Shown here: piece by piece, positions 10,314 to 19,989 of the stretch
Layout: each line of letters begins with the position of its first letter
How positions within the stretch are numbered: position 1 is the stretch's first letter
DNA from: Rotaria socialis
Taxonomy: Eukaryota > Rotifera > Eurotatoria > Philodinida > Philodinidae
Assembly (NCBI GenBank): GCA_905331475.1
Contig: CAJNYU010003519.1
Coordinates: forward strand, 54,439 to 118,438
Length of the DNA stretch: 64,000 nucleotides
Direction: 5' to 3'
Notes under the pieces: generated by a model
Database searches by the model: none
The model's input: only the letters and a program-made list of their open reading frames with translations
What the model was told of the DNA's origin: nothing
Made by a program: the position numbers and the translations under genes

Positions 10314-12993
10314 ATGATTATCAAGATTGAAGCTCACGAGGACATTTCTATTAATGTAATTTCCTTCTTTTTTTTCTATTCTACATAATATGAGAAGCAT
10401 CCTTTTGTGATCCTTAGATTGGGACAGCGAATACTATTAGACATGTCAAAGAGAAGATTCTACATAGTATGGGTATTCCTCTCCATCAACAACTGCTAGT
10501 ATTTGCCGGTGTAGAACTGGAAGATGGTCAAACTCTTTCTCACTACGATATTAACAATACTTCTACCGTCCATCTAATACGGATGTACTTTGGACTAAAT
10601 AACACCAATGATATTTCGGTTAGTATGCGTAAGACGTGTATGAAAATATATCTAAAACAAGAAAGTCATGTAAACTGTTGTACTACTTCATTGAGCTCAG
10701 ACTAACACTGACATGCTGCATTCATAGATATGGTGCAGTTGATAATTCATCGGTTAAACATTTACTACGGTAGATGATCGACGGAACATATCGGTTTTTT
10801 AAGCAACTTCATCCCATAATATCACTAGCAATTTGGGTCGGTTTCTTCTTCTAGGAGGCCACTGTCAATATTGAAGATGGCGGTACAATCAAACTTCAAG
10901 TAATTTCCTTTCCACTTTCTATTCTACAACATTTAAAATAATACTATTTTTTGTAATCACCAGATCGAACCATTCAATACAATCAGAGAGATAAAAGAAA
11001 AGATTCAAGATCACGAAGGTATTCCAGTCGAACAGCAGTTTTTAGCCATTGGCGGTGTGGAAGTCGATGATGATCAAACTATCTCCTACTATAATGTTGG
11101 TAATGATTCTAGCATTCATCTGATTAGAATGGGCTATGATACGGGTACGGTTGTTCATTCTTCGGTAAGTATCAGTGAGATGTGGCTCAAAATCATTAGA
11201 ACATGAATGTATTTCATGCAAAAATAGTCAATTCATCGGGCTGTTCGATTTTGCTCGACTCAGTTGTGAAAGTAAAAAATCAATGGATTGTTTCCGCTTT
11301 TTGTTAAAACCATTAGTACGAACACTATCGAGTTGCTGTAATTTGAGACAGTTCAATGTAAATAAAGAGGGTTTGTGTGGAATAATTTGAATGACTCTTT
11401 GTGCATGGGAAATTTTACGTAATGTTGCAGTATCCTCCAGCGACTTGGAAAGTATACTTTCAGAATAGATCAGAAGATTGGTCTGTACATATTTGTCTTT
11501 TATCAAGCCTAGAAAGTTGTTTTTTTTGAACAGCATGTGGCAAAGTAAGCATACATTATATAATGTAGCTCGGATTGTTAGGCTTTCAGTTTTACATTTA
11601 GAAAGAAATGCTACGATTTCCTCGACTTTAGTCAGATTTCAGTAAGAATGGTTTCTTTCGATGGACATTGGAAAAGGAAAAAGAGTTGACATCTGTACTT
11701 TCGTAAAAAAACATACAAAAGGCGCGAGAGAACCGCGCAACTAAACAATGTAAGAGTGTCCGAAATCACTTTATAATGAATGCTCGTACATTGTGCAATA
11801 GTTCGTTGTTTGTTCTCTGAATACATTATTGGATTCCAATGTAAAATTTGTCACAGTTTATGATAAATCAGATAGCCTTTTGCTTCACAAAATTTAAATC
11901 AAAACAAAAAATATGCTTTAAACTATTGTGTCATATTTAGGCAGATTCAAGTGCAGAAATAAATGTTTCATCCGAACCCAAGCCTCTTTCAGATTTCTAT
12001 ATGGCTTGTCGTGACAACAATGTTGCAACACTCCGAAGACTTCTTCAAACACTCCCAGTTGAAGAAATGAATAAATTGGAACCAAATGGAAGTACGGGCC
12101 TCCATGTTGCTTGTTTCAGAGGGCATCAAGAAATTGTTAAATTACTTTTGGAGAAAGGTGTCAGTCGGAGTATCGTGAACAGATACAGATGTTTGCCATA
12201 CGACGAAGCTGCATCAAATGATATTAAACAACTGTTTGAACGCATACCCGACGATTCACGCTATGTGGCCAATTCCGGTAGACTGGAATGGCTCCTAGTC
12301 GCTGCTAATACGAAAGCAATGGCGGCCAGGAATATTGAGGCTATAAAAAAATATGGTACTCCTCAGTTTGAACATTATGCAAAACAGATAATTGATAACT
12401 ACATAAAACCTCATTTTCGACAAGTCGAGAAATACGAAGAACTCTTAGGATTTTTCAATATGGCAGTCATAGAGAAAGATCCGAGGTATCTTATCAAAGC
12501 GTATACAGCTGAAACAGGTTTTTACACAAAACTCAACGTTGACTTAGCCAGTGAAACTGCAGTAGGAAAAGTGGAGCGCCAGATCTACCTTGGTATTCTT
12601 ACTTTCAATCCTTGCTTTGATAAATTTCGTTTCAGCGGCGAGGTTTATCGTGGCATGCGTTTAACAGAAGACGATCTCAAAGAATACGGAGTCAACAAAA
12701 AAGTGATGACTAAATCATTTCTCTCCGGAACAGTCGATAAAAATCAGACTGACTATTTTCTGGGAAAGTTCAAGCGGAAGAATATTCATGGCAGCGAAGT
12801 GAAAATGGGCGTCATATGCACTTACATCATTCTAGATAAACAGTGTAGCCTCGATCTCACGCATATATCTGAATATCCTAGTGAGAAAGAAGTACTTATC
12901 TTTCCCTACACTGTCTTTACCGTAACACAAATCCAGAGTATCGCACAGAACGATGGAAATGCAACGAAACATATCACTCTTACGCAAAGCTAG
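10314..12993 (+). CDS. two ubiquitin-like domains + ankyrin repeats + ADP-ribosyltransferase
   Basis: Five exons are proposed: 10314-10355, 10418-10618, 10855-10899, 10964-11164 and 11941-12993. All junctions are phase 0 and give 513 residues. Exons 1-2 encode a ubiquitin fold: the start MIIKIEAHEDISIN continues into NTIRHVKEKI, GIPLHQQLLVFAG and LEDGQTLSHYDI, aligning with ubiquitin. Exons 3-4 repeat it (NTIREIKEKIQ, GIPVEQQ, DDDQTISYYNV). Neither ends in a processable Gly-Gly, so they are built-in Ubl modules. Exon 5 opens with ankyrin repeats (GSTGLHVACFRGHQEIVKLL) and ends with an ART domain carrying the R-S-E signature: VYRGMRL, TKSFLSGT and PSEKEVLIFP. The ATG at 10314 directly follows a good acceptor (TTCTGGTAG), so an upstream exon is possible. 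Probably a cytosolic mono-ADP-ribosyltransferase; the target is unknown. An internal exon could be missed in the 776-bp last intron. Confidence 0.83.
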
Positions 12994-13216
12994 ACACAAA
13001 GCTCACAGTGGCTAGCAATATGCATATGGCCAATATTATTATTATAGATAGAAGTGACACTGAATTGTGAGCCTAAACATGTTTCGAAGACACCATTCAC
13101 AACTTTTTATCATCAACCTTGAAAGAATTCAATTTTGATTATTAACAAGAATAAAACTTCTGAAATGCTGTTCATTCGATAAATGTACATTCACATTTTG
13201 TCAGTTTTAAGTATAG

Positions 13217-13318
13217 CGGGATAGCCAAGTGGAGTCCTCCGAAGATGAATTGAATGGTTATAATTTTAGCTGTACTGATAAGTTCGATTTGTTTAAAATC
13301 GTTAATACATTCGAACTC
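13217..13318 (+). repeat. tRNA-like sequence abutting a transposon end
   Basis: GCGGGATAGCCAAGTGG looks like the acceptor/D-arm start of a Leu/Ser-type tRNA with box A. A box-B-like CATTCGAACTCC lies about 90 bp downstream, at the left end of the CCCAGGTC element. The stems do not close convincingly, so it is better read as a tRNA pseudogene or SINE head. Confidence 0.35.
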
Positions 13319-13636
13319 CCAGGTCAATGATTCCGGAGGACGGATACTGTAGGAACCGGCCGGAAAGATGCGGAAAAATCACCGTATCTGGCCGGAAAGC
13401 ATGGGAAAGCACTGGAAACTGGAAGCAGTATTCCAGTTGGAAGTTACCGGATTTTTTTCCTGTGGATTCCGGTCAGTTTCCTGTGTTTTCCGGTCAGTTT
13501 TCTGTGTTTTACATCTGGAAGTTGATCGGAATCTACAGGAAGAAAATCAGGTAACTTCCAACTGGAATACTGCTTCCAGTTTCCAGCGCTTTCCTGTGCT
13601 TTCCGGCCGTTTCCCGCCGTACGTCCACGACCTGGG
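13318..13636. mobile_element. CCCAGGTC-ended non-autonomous DNA element, copy 1
   Basis: A 319-bp element starts CCCAGGTC and ends GACCTGGG, flanked on both sides by the dinucleotide CT. Inside, a GC-richer sequence includes GCAGTATTCCAGTTGGAAGT and its inverted match downstream, so much of it can fold back on itself. A second copy, about 90 percent similar by eye, lies at 36904-37200. Short ORFs inside on both strands are repeat artefacts. The superfamily is not identified. Confidence 0.75.
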
Positions 13637-14402
13637 CTGTTCAATGTGCTCGATTTTCAATTCAGATAGTTCTGACCTCAAATCTTGTGTAATCGTGTTC
13701 AACGATTATTTATTGTGTTGCCACTATCAGAAAATAAACGTTCGGCTGTCGTAATTTTAGCAGGAATAGTCAAAATCCGTTTATCTATTCGAGTTAAATT
13801 AGGATATATAGATTTATTTAAATGCCAATAAGTTAAAATATTCGCATTATTCTCAATTCTTGTTTCATCTTCTAAATATCTATCAAGTTCTGTTCTATCG
13901 ATTAGTTGTTACTGTATATTATCTTCGTTATCTGGCACATCAAATATTTCATCTAATGCATTTGTTGAATGCATTGGTTTTCTCACTTCATTTGTGTGTA
14001 TTATTTGTAATTTCATTAACGCAATAGCATGTTATTTTTTCATCTGATATAAGCTGAAAGCTTTTTAAATTAGGATGTAATAACATGGTGATATAATGTA
14101 TGTCATGTATGATCCAATAATTGTTAAGATGTTTCGATATTTAACGTTTTAATTGGACTAAACCAAGACAATCATCATCATTCTTATTCGATTTATTCAA
14201 TAATAGCTGTTTGTATGTAACCACCAAGCGTATAGCTGATGTACGTTCACAGCTAAGCTTTACTATAACATCATGAACATATTTCAAATACTTTGTTAAT
14301 TGTTTCAATTCAACATAATTAATTTTCGGATGATTTTACGTTTGAGTAGTATTCAATACAGAGGGTAACTCGTTGTAAGCCATAACAAATGTATCTAACA
14401 TA
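13637..14402. other. AT-rich spacer
   Basis: Between two transposons. No gene, RNA or repeat structure that I can support. Confidence 0.4.
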
Positions 14403-15707
14403 TCGGGTGTCCCAACTGAAATGTCCCTCTATATATTTTCTCAATATCACAGTAAAACATCATCGTATTAACGCGACTTGTTTTTTTTAAAGATGGAAAA
14501 TTAAATTTTCTATAGATCTATAGGAGTAATATGCATTAATCATGAATTAAATTTGTTTCCGATAATGAAAATTAAAGTTTTACAAAAAAGTTGTTCTTCC
14601 AAAATATCAGAACGGTAATGGTCCAACCAAAATCTTTCGGGATTTAGGTGGAGGACTTTGCTTAAAAACAGTCAAAATGTGGTGTAAGATTATAGATGAA
14701 ATTGGATCGATTAGTCTTTCACCATCTATAGGCGGCTTACGCACTATTTGAACAACGCGATGTATTCAAAAAGTGAAAAATTAGATGAAAGGAAAAAGAA
14801 GAGTCTCAGTTTGAAAATTGTCGAATGAGCTGAAGATCTCCCGGATGAGTGCCAAGAGAATGTTAAGAGATGATCTAGGATACTATCTGCATAAAAAAAT
14901 TGCTGAAGCTTTTCTCACTGATGTTCACAAATCTGAGAGAAAAAATTCTCAAATTGGATGCGAAGGAATTTCTGGAAAGAGTAAATAATGAAAATTCTCT
15001 TTCCAGACGAGAAACTCTTTGACATGGATGGTGTTTGCAACGTTCAAAACGATTGAATATGGGCGCCCAATCGTACCGAAGCTAACAAAAACGGTGGGAT
15101 TATGGGAAAAGAAAATTTCCTGAAAATGTTACGGTTTGACCGGGCGCATGCTCCAAGGGTATTGTTCCTTTAGTCATTTTTGAAAATGGAACCTTGGATC
15201 ATGCCCGATACATTGAAGAAGTACTTTCTGCGATCCTTAAATATGGTAATAAGACATTCGGCAATGATTGGACATTTCAACAAGATGGGACTAGGCCGCA
15301 TATTCATCGTTTAGCTCAAGAATAGTGTCGAAAGAATTTTCCAGGATTTCTTGATAAAAACCATTGGCCTGCAAATAGCCCCGATTTGAATCCACTCGAC
15401 TAGTGTATCTGAGATGAATTAGTGGGAGCAATGAATTGGAATCAAGTTACATCAAAACAAACATAGATTGAAGAACTAAAACGTGGTTGGAGAAAAGTTC
15501 GATCCGACGTAGCTTTGAAAGTTGTAATTCATGGACTGCTCGTTTGTTAAAGGTTTCAAAAAATAATGGTAAACATTTGAATAAAAACAAAAGTAGATTT
15601 TTGTAGAGAATTCAATTCTACGTTTTAAAAAATCAGATTGCTACGAATATCTTTTATCTTGAAGGTGTAAAAAATACGTAAAGGGAAATTTCTGTTGGAA
15701 CAGTCGG
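14403..15707 (+). mobile_element. decayed mariner-type (Tc1/mariner) transposon
   Basis: The element is 1305 bp, a usual mariner length, between TA dinucleotides at 14401 and 15708. The ends read TCGGGTGTCCCAACTGAAAT and, on the other strand, CCGACTGTTCCAACAGAAAT. The interior on the plus strand encodes a broken transposase. The region around 15280-15420 reads FQQDGTRPHIH, then NHWPANSPDLNPLD, the second and third catalytic-Asp motifs of the DDD family. Several in-frame stops and frame changes show that it is inactive. A shorter relative with matching ends lies at 54470-55404. Confidence 0.82.
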
Positions 15708-15833
15708 TAGATAGGTAAGCCTGTTGTTTATTTAAAATTTGCTAAAATGTCTCGGTTAAAATCAATACATCCCTTCTCTTTTTTGTACCACTTCGTATCC
15801 AGAACTTTTTCCATATACCCAGGCAATTCACTG

Positions 15834-15897
15834 AGTGGGTGTGGGTGTGGGTGACAAGAAAAACTATGCCCACATCCACACTGACACCCACACCCTT
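15834..15897. repeat. TGTGGG-like inverted pair (hairpin) 2
   Basis: GAGTGGGTGTGGGTGTGGGTG is followed after a 16-bp spacer by CCCACATCCACACTGACACCCACACCC. This is the longest telomere-like tract in the window, about three TGTGGG units on one arm and four degenerate units on the other. Confidence 0.65.
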
Positions 15898-16047
15898 TGA
15901 CCCTAATGCGTACGCGTCCTAGCACTCTGATTGACGAGTAGTCATGAAATCTGATACAAGTAGTCGCGCCGAGCGTCCCTGCCGTCCGTCCGAAAATGGT
16001 TTATGCATGAAAAAACTTGTTAGCGCAGCCCCTTTGGGGCTGAAATG

Positions 16048-16392
16048 TGGAACTCACATATATCCCTTCGGCTTACTAAAAAAATTCAAAATAGTGCACC
16101 TGAAGAATCTACCCTGATTTCCAAAACCTATAATTAAGTCATTGCCTATTTGCTTATGTCTGTAATGGTACCCTAAACTATGTTACTATGGTGTGTAATG
16201 CGCAAGCATTGCTTTTTCATTTAGTATGCAATTAAAATAAAGAAGAAATAACAGCCTAATTAGTCAAGCTCGTAATTAGCACAATTTTTAATTCATTAAT
16301 GTCTGTAATGGGTAGAAGGAGGGGGAGTCGCAAAAATCTCTCTTTTAAACTTACACTTGCCATTTTCTTCGAAAATATATGAGTTCCACAAA
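16048..16392. repeat. possible foldback element with TGTGGAACTCA ends
   Basis: ATGTGGAACTCACATATAT near 16048 and AAATATATGAGTTCCACA near 16372 form an inverted pair about 345 bp apart, as in a small non-autonomous element. The interior is AT-rich and non-coding. No duplication of the target site was recognised. Confidence 0.4.
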
Positions 16393-16394
16393 AT

Positions 16395-16440
16395 GGTATG
16401 GATGTGAGTGCTTGAGCATTTTCAACTCACACCCACACCC
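16395..16440. repeat. TGTGGG-like inverted pair (hairpin) 3
   Basis: GGTATGGATGTGAGT and ACTCACACCCACACC form a 15-bp stem with two mismatches around a short loop. It lies immediately next to the TGTGGAACTCA foldback element. Confidence 0.6.
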
Positions 16441-16620
16441 AATACACTGGTTATTAGTAAAAAGAAGAAGGTCAATTGTTATTGCTATTTTCACTCATTG
16501 GTTTTGCTAATCATATCTTTAATCTTTTAATCCACGTGTTTTGTAGCAGATATAATACATATACAAATATTAGATTTCGTCTTTTTGTCCTTCGATATTC
16601 GCACATAAGGACATATTTAA

Positions 16621-17700
16621 ATGAGTATAATGACAATTCGTGTGTTGATACTGTTCGCGGTTCTATCTGCAGTATCCTCTTATATTCCACCTAAAATTAC
16701 TGTTCGTCGTTTATCATACAATCCGATCATCTCGTTCTGGCACAATCAATCTCAATTTCGATTCAATTATAATAGCGCCTTTATTTCACTTTCCGATGAT
16801 AGTATTGCTCTTGTTGTTCGTGTACAAGATTTATTGCCAAATGCAACATCAAATTATGATGTTGGCCCATCAAAATTAGCTCTTGTACGAAAACGTGATA
16901 GTAAACAAAATGAATTTGAATACATACGTAGTGAACATATTATTATTGATTCAGAAGATCGGCCTTATCAAGTAGCTGGCGTCGAAGATCCTCGAATCGT
17001 TCTTGCCAATGGTACCTATTATCTATTCTACACAGCCGTATATTGGACTCCTTCGCATGAATGGAGTGCTCATGCTGCATTGGCCACTTGTGCATCAAAT
17101 AAAGATCCGACAAAGAAAGATAATTGGATTTTACATGCACCTTTATTTCCTGAATTATCATGGAGTAAAGCTGCAACATTACTTGTACATAATGTAACAC
17201 ATCAATATCTGTTTTTCAATGAATCAAATATTGAATTAGCATTAGCAAAAACAAGCGATTTACTTCATTATGCATATACAAAAGGATCATTTATTGAAAA
17301 GCGTGTCGATTATTTTGATAGTGAGCTAGTTGAACCAGGTCCTGAACCTCGCCGTTTAAGTGATGGAAATTATCTTTTTCTGTACAATTCAGCAAGACGT
17401 CTACCTTTACCAACGAATCATTTGAAACCAAATTGGGATCGTGAATATAATCTAGGATGGGTAATCATGGATGGCAACGATCCAACAAAAATTCTTGCTC
17501 GAAGTGATGAACCGATACTATCACCTGAACTTGACTGGGAACGATGTGATTTCACATCAAATGAATGGGCGAGAAGAGGTCTTACACCACAAGTTGTTTT
17601 TGCTGAAGGTTGGCAGCAGACATCTATTGATCAATTTACATTGTGGTATCAAGGATGTGATGCAGTTACTGGAATAGCACAAGTTACGGTCGAATTTTAA
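16621..17700 (+). CDS. secreted GH130-like glycosidase/phosphorylase
   Basis: A single uninterrupted 359-residue frame starts MSIMTIRVLILFAVLSAVSS, a typical signal peptide. The body matches glycoside hydrolase family 130 (beta-mannoside phosphorylases and related five-bladed beta-propeller enzymes). GVEDPRIVLANGTYYLFYTA is the acidic active-site strand, with PGPEPRRLSDGNYLFLYNSA and LGWVIMDGNDPTKILARSD further on. Known members cleave or phosphorolyse beta-mannosides; substrate and product here cannot be told. The family is mainly bacterial. Absence of introns among intron-rich neighbours, plus a secretion signal, suggests horizontal acquisition, which is common in bdelloids. Several N-glycosylation sequons fit secretion. 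The frame is complete and looks functional. Confidence 0.83.
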   Translation: MSIMTIRVLILFAVLSAVSSYIPPKITVRRLSYNPIISFWHNQSQFRFNYNSAFISLSDDSIALVVRVQDLLPNATSNYDVGPSKLALVRKRDSKQNEFEYIRSEHIIIDSEDRPYQVAGVEDPRIVLANGTYYLFYTAVYWTPSHEWSAHAALATCASNKDPTKKDNWILHAPLFPELSWSKAATLLVHNVTHQYLFFNESNIELALAKTSDLLHYAYTKGSFIEKRVDYFDSELVEPGPEPRRLSDGNYLFLYNSARRLPLPTNHLKPNWDREYNLGWVIMDGNDPTKILARSDEPILSPELDWERCDFTSNEWARRGLTPQVVFAEGWQQTSIDQFTLWYQGCDAVTGIAQVTVEF

Positions 17701-18187
17701 TTGACAATGTCATAAAACAATACTATTGATTTGTTTTAGAACATACTCATAGTCTTATAATCTTACCTTTCTTGAAGATTAGCAGTAATATGAAAACCAT
17801 AAGCAAGATCTAAACAACGTCAAATATCGCTATAGAAACATGATTTACTGTGTGTGTGTGTGTTTTGCGAGCCTGTGATGGTAAGTTTAGATAAGAGAAA
17901 CGCTATCACCTAGAATTTTTACTTCAAACTGTTCATTGAATACCAATGAATGATGATTCTTTATTTACAGAAGAGAATAAGAAAATGACAGAAAAAAATT
18001 GCTTATAAGCGCTTGTGAGAACTAAGAACAGTATATAGGTTTCTAATGTTGAACGATTGTCCGGATTTTCTTGCCAACAAGATAACATTATTTAATAGCA
18101 ATGATCGAGACAATCAATTGGCTAATAATAAAGCAGTAGTCAAGACATTTTATACCCAAAAACATCCTAATGAATTACTTTTAGCAT
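17701..18187. other. intergenic DNA
   Basis: 3' flank of the GH130-like gene, with a short (GT)n run near 17850. No gene is supported; a 60-codon ORF at 18046 shows nothing recognisable. Confidence 0.4.
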
Positions 18188-18985
18188 TTGAAACCACTCT
18201 GTACGGCTTGGAATCCTTCATTATTTGACATTTCAGGATATGGATTTGAACCGTGTGTAATGAGCTCATACAGAAGTATACCAAAACTCCAGACGTCAGA
18301 TTTAGTTGTATATTCCTTTTTAGTTGTTACTTTTTTTAATTTTTTTATTTTTAAATTTCGCTCTATCTATTCGTGACATCCTATCTTTTTTTATGATTTT
18401 TAGTGCAATTTTTTCCGGACGCTTACGAGAGAGAAAGATAACGATAGCATATAGAGAACAGAATACAAAGAACAGAAAACAAACAAATTGGAGAGGCAGT
18501 GATGACGAATCCACACGTATTGAATTGTTTTTTCCTTTCTTGGCGATTCTTCCATTATCAAATATCTTTGAAACCAAAACACCGTGCCAGGAGAAGGAAT
18601 CGAACCTTCTGCTATCTGACTAAATCAGATGTCTAGAACCAACTACGTCATCTCTGGCTAGTTGTTACTTCGGGTGCTGTTCATTCAATTGAAAATCGCG
18701 CTTCTATTCAAACACATGTATAGTAACTAAAAGGAAGTCGTAAATAAAAAGCTGCCAGCATACCTAGATCAATCATCAAATTATCATCTTGAAGGATTTT
18801 TGCCATACCAAAACCACCAAAATTCACGACATGCGATTCTCCGACACGAATATGTTTTGCTAGAAAAATAAATAATAAAGTTATTTCTTTCAAAAGTAAG
18901 GAACTTACCAGCGAGATCACAATGTACATAGCGTTTTTTTTTCGAGATAGTTCATGTCTTTGGTAATCTTATTTAATGATTTATA
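18188..18985 (-). pseudogene. non-receptor-type tyrosine kinase pseudogene
   Basis: Read on the minus strand, pieces of a tyrosine kinase domain follow in order. DMNYLE (helix E) and YVHCDLA lie around 18905-18965. A GTAAGT...TTCTAG intron follows at the conserved LA/ARN position. Then come VGESHVV and FGMAKILQDDN around 18760-18860, and [20 protein letters not shown] around 18235-18310. Decay is clear: a frame change near the poly-A run before the HRD motif, Cys for the HRD Arg, Gly for the DFG Asp, loss of the C-lobe end, and about 430 bp of foreign DNA between the activation loop and SDVWSFG. The insertion contains a tRNA-like sequence. It is a dead copy of a host kinase, family not resolvable. 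Confidence 0.75.
18585..18658 (-). repeat. tRNA-like sequence (tRNA pseudogene or SINE) inside the kinase pseudogene
   Basis: On the minus strand a 74-base segment has a near-complete acceptor stem (GCCAGAG against TCCTGGC, one mismatch), an anticodon stem ATCTG/CAGAT with loop ATTTAGT, and a perfect T arm GAAGG-TTCGATT-CCTTC. The D arm does not pair, so a working tRNA is unlikely. Its anticodon-arm flanks match the tRNA-like sequence at 7762, which suggests a tRNA-derived repeat family. Confidence 0.55.
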
Positions 18986-19219
18986 TATGAGACCCTTAGG
19001 CCAGGTCAAAACCGGCTATGGCTGCTCTAATATACGCTATCTAGTCTACACGCTCAGGGTGCACATAGATATGATTTGCAATGCCGGCTCATCAAACAAC
19101 CATTCAGAAAGCCTTATATTTCCAAAAATAGCTCTTTTAATGATTTTATGTATAAGTAAATGAGAAAAAAATGCATTTGATGTGATACTGCGCATTAACA
19201 GGAGTAGAATTATGAGTGT

Positions 19220-19891
19220 TCATTCATTTACTGCACGCAGAAATATAATACCAAAGCTTTGTTCAATTATTCCAGCAGTTACCTCGTTGGCTAGGAAGCG
19301 AGTAGAACCAGAATCGCTTGTCATTCCGTATATTACCGTATGCGTAAAAGTCCCACCCCCTTGCTGGACTATGGCTGCATTGACCATCCTTTCTCTACCT
19401 GCATATTTTATCTCGTTCATACCCGGAATCCATTTGCTCCAGTTTGGAGCACTCACCACTTATTACCCATTACTGACCATGGATGCACAAAAGGCGTTCA
19501 TTTGTGCATAATTGTGGAATTTCGAACCTTTCACAAGTGGTGTAGAAGCAATATGGCCTTGGCCCCAGCCGCGGTAGTATTGTACTGGCATCGCAGCACC
19601 ATTGTCGTAGATATACTAAGGAGGCCGAGCAGCATAATCATACCTGATGCAAATCACTGGCAACGATGTCTCGCAATCGATCAATCCTTGTTGCGAAGTA
19701 CACCCTGCATAACCGCTTTGGTCAATATTGAATTCAGCTAAGTGCGTCACTTTGACAATGGTTGAAGATAATTTAGCTTTGACAGAGAGAGAGAGAAGAG
19801 ACGAAAATAGTATTGTGAACGAATATTGTCGTACCTTTCACAAGCATCATGCATAAAAGAAGTCCAACAAGATAGTAAACCAATTTCATCC
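19220..19891 (-). pseudogene. secreted-protein pseudogene, family not recognised
   Basis: On the minus strand an ATG at 19891 opens a clear signal peptide, MKLVYYLVGLLLCMMLVK, followed by a GTACGA donor. An acceptor after a CT-rich run leads into QSGYAGCTSQQGLIDCETSL, then VQYYRGWGQGHIASTPLVKG and MNAFCASM, and in a different frame FTHTVIYGMTSDSGSTRF, ending near 19220. At least two in-frame stops and one frame change interrupt it. Cys pairs and the signal peptide indicate a secreted protein. No known family is assigned. Confidence 0.5.
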
Positions 19892-19989
19892 TAGCTACAG
19901 AGTGGCACGTCTGAATCTCACATATGATATTTATATCGTTACTGTATTTCCCTTTCAGGGATCTCAGCAACCTGTGTCTCAAAATCAGG

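Noticed and set aside
13327-13754. Three overlapping ORFs on both strands, repeated at 36844-37236
   Set aside because: They are reading frames of the foldback CCCAGGTC element and recur only because the element recurs.
19182-19741. Plus-strand ORFs of 109 and 133 codons
   Set aside because: They lie antisense to the secreted-protein pseudogene, whose minus strand has a signal peptide and recognisable splice sites.
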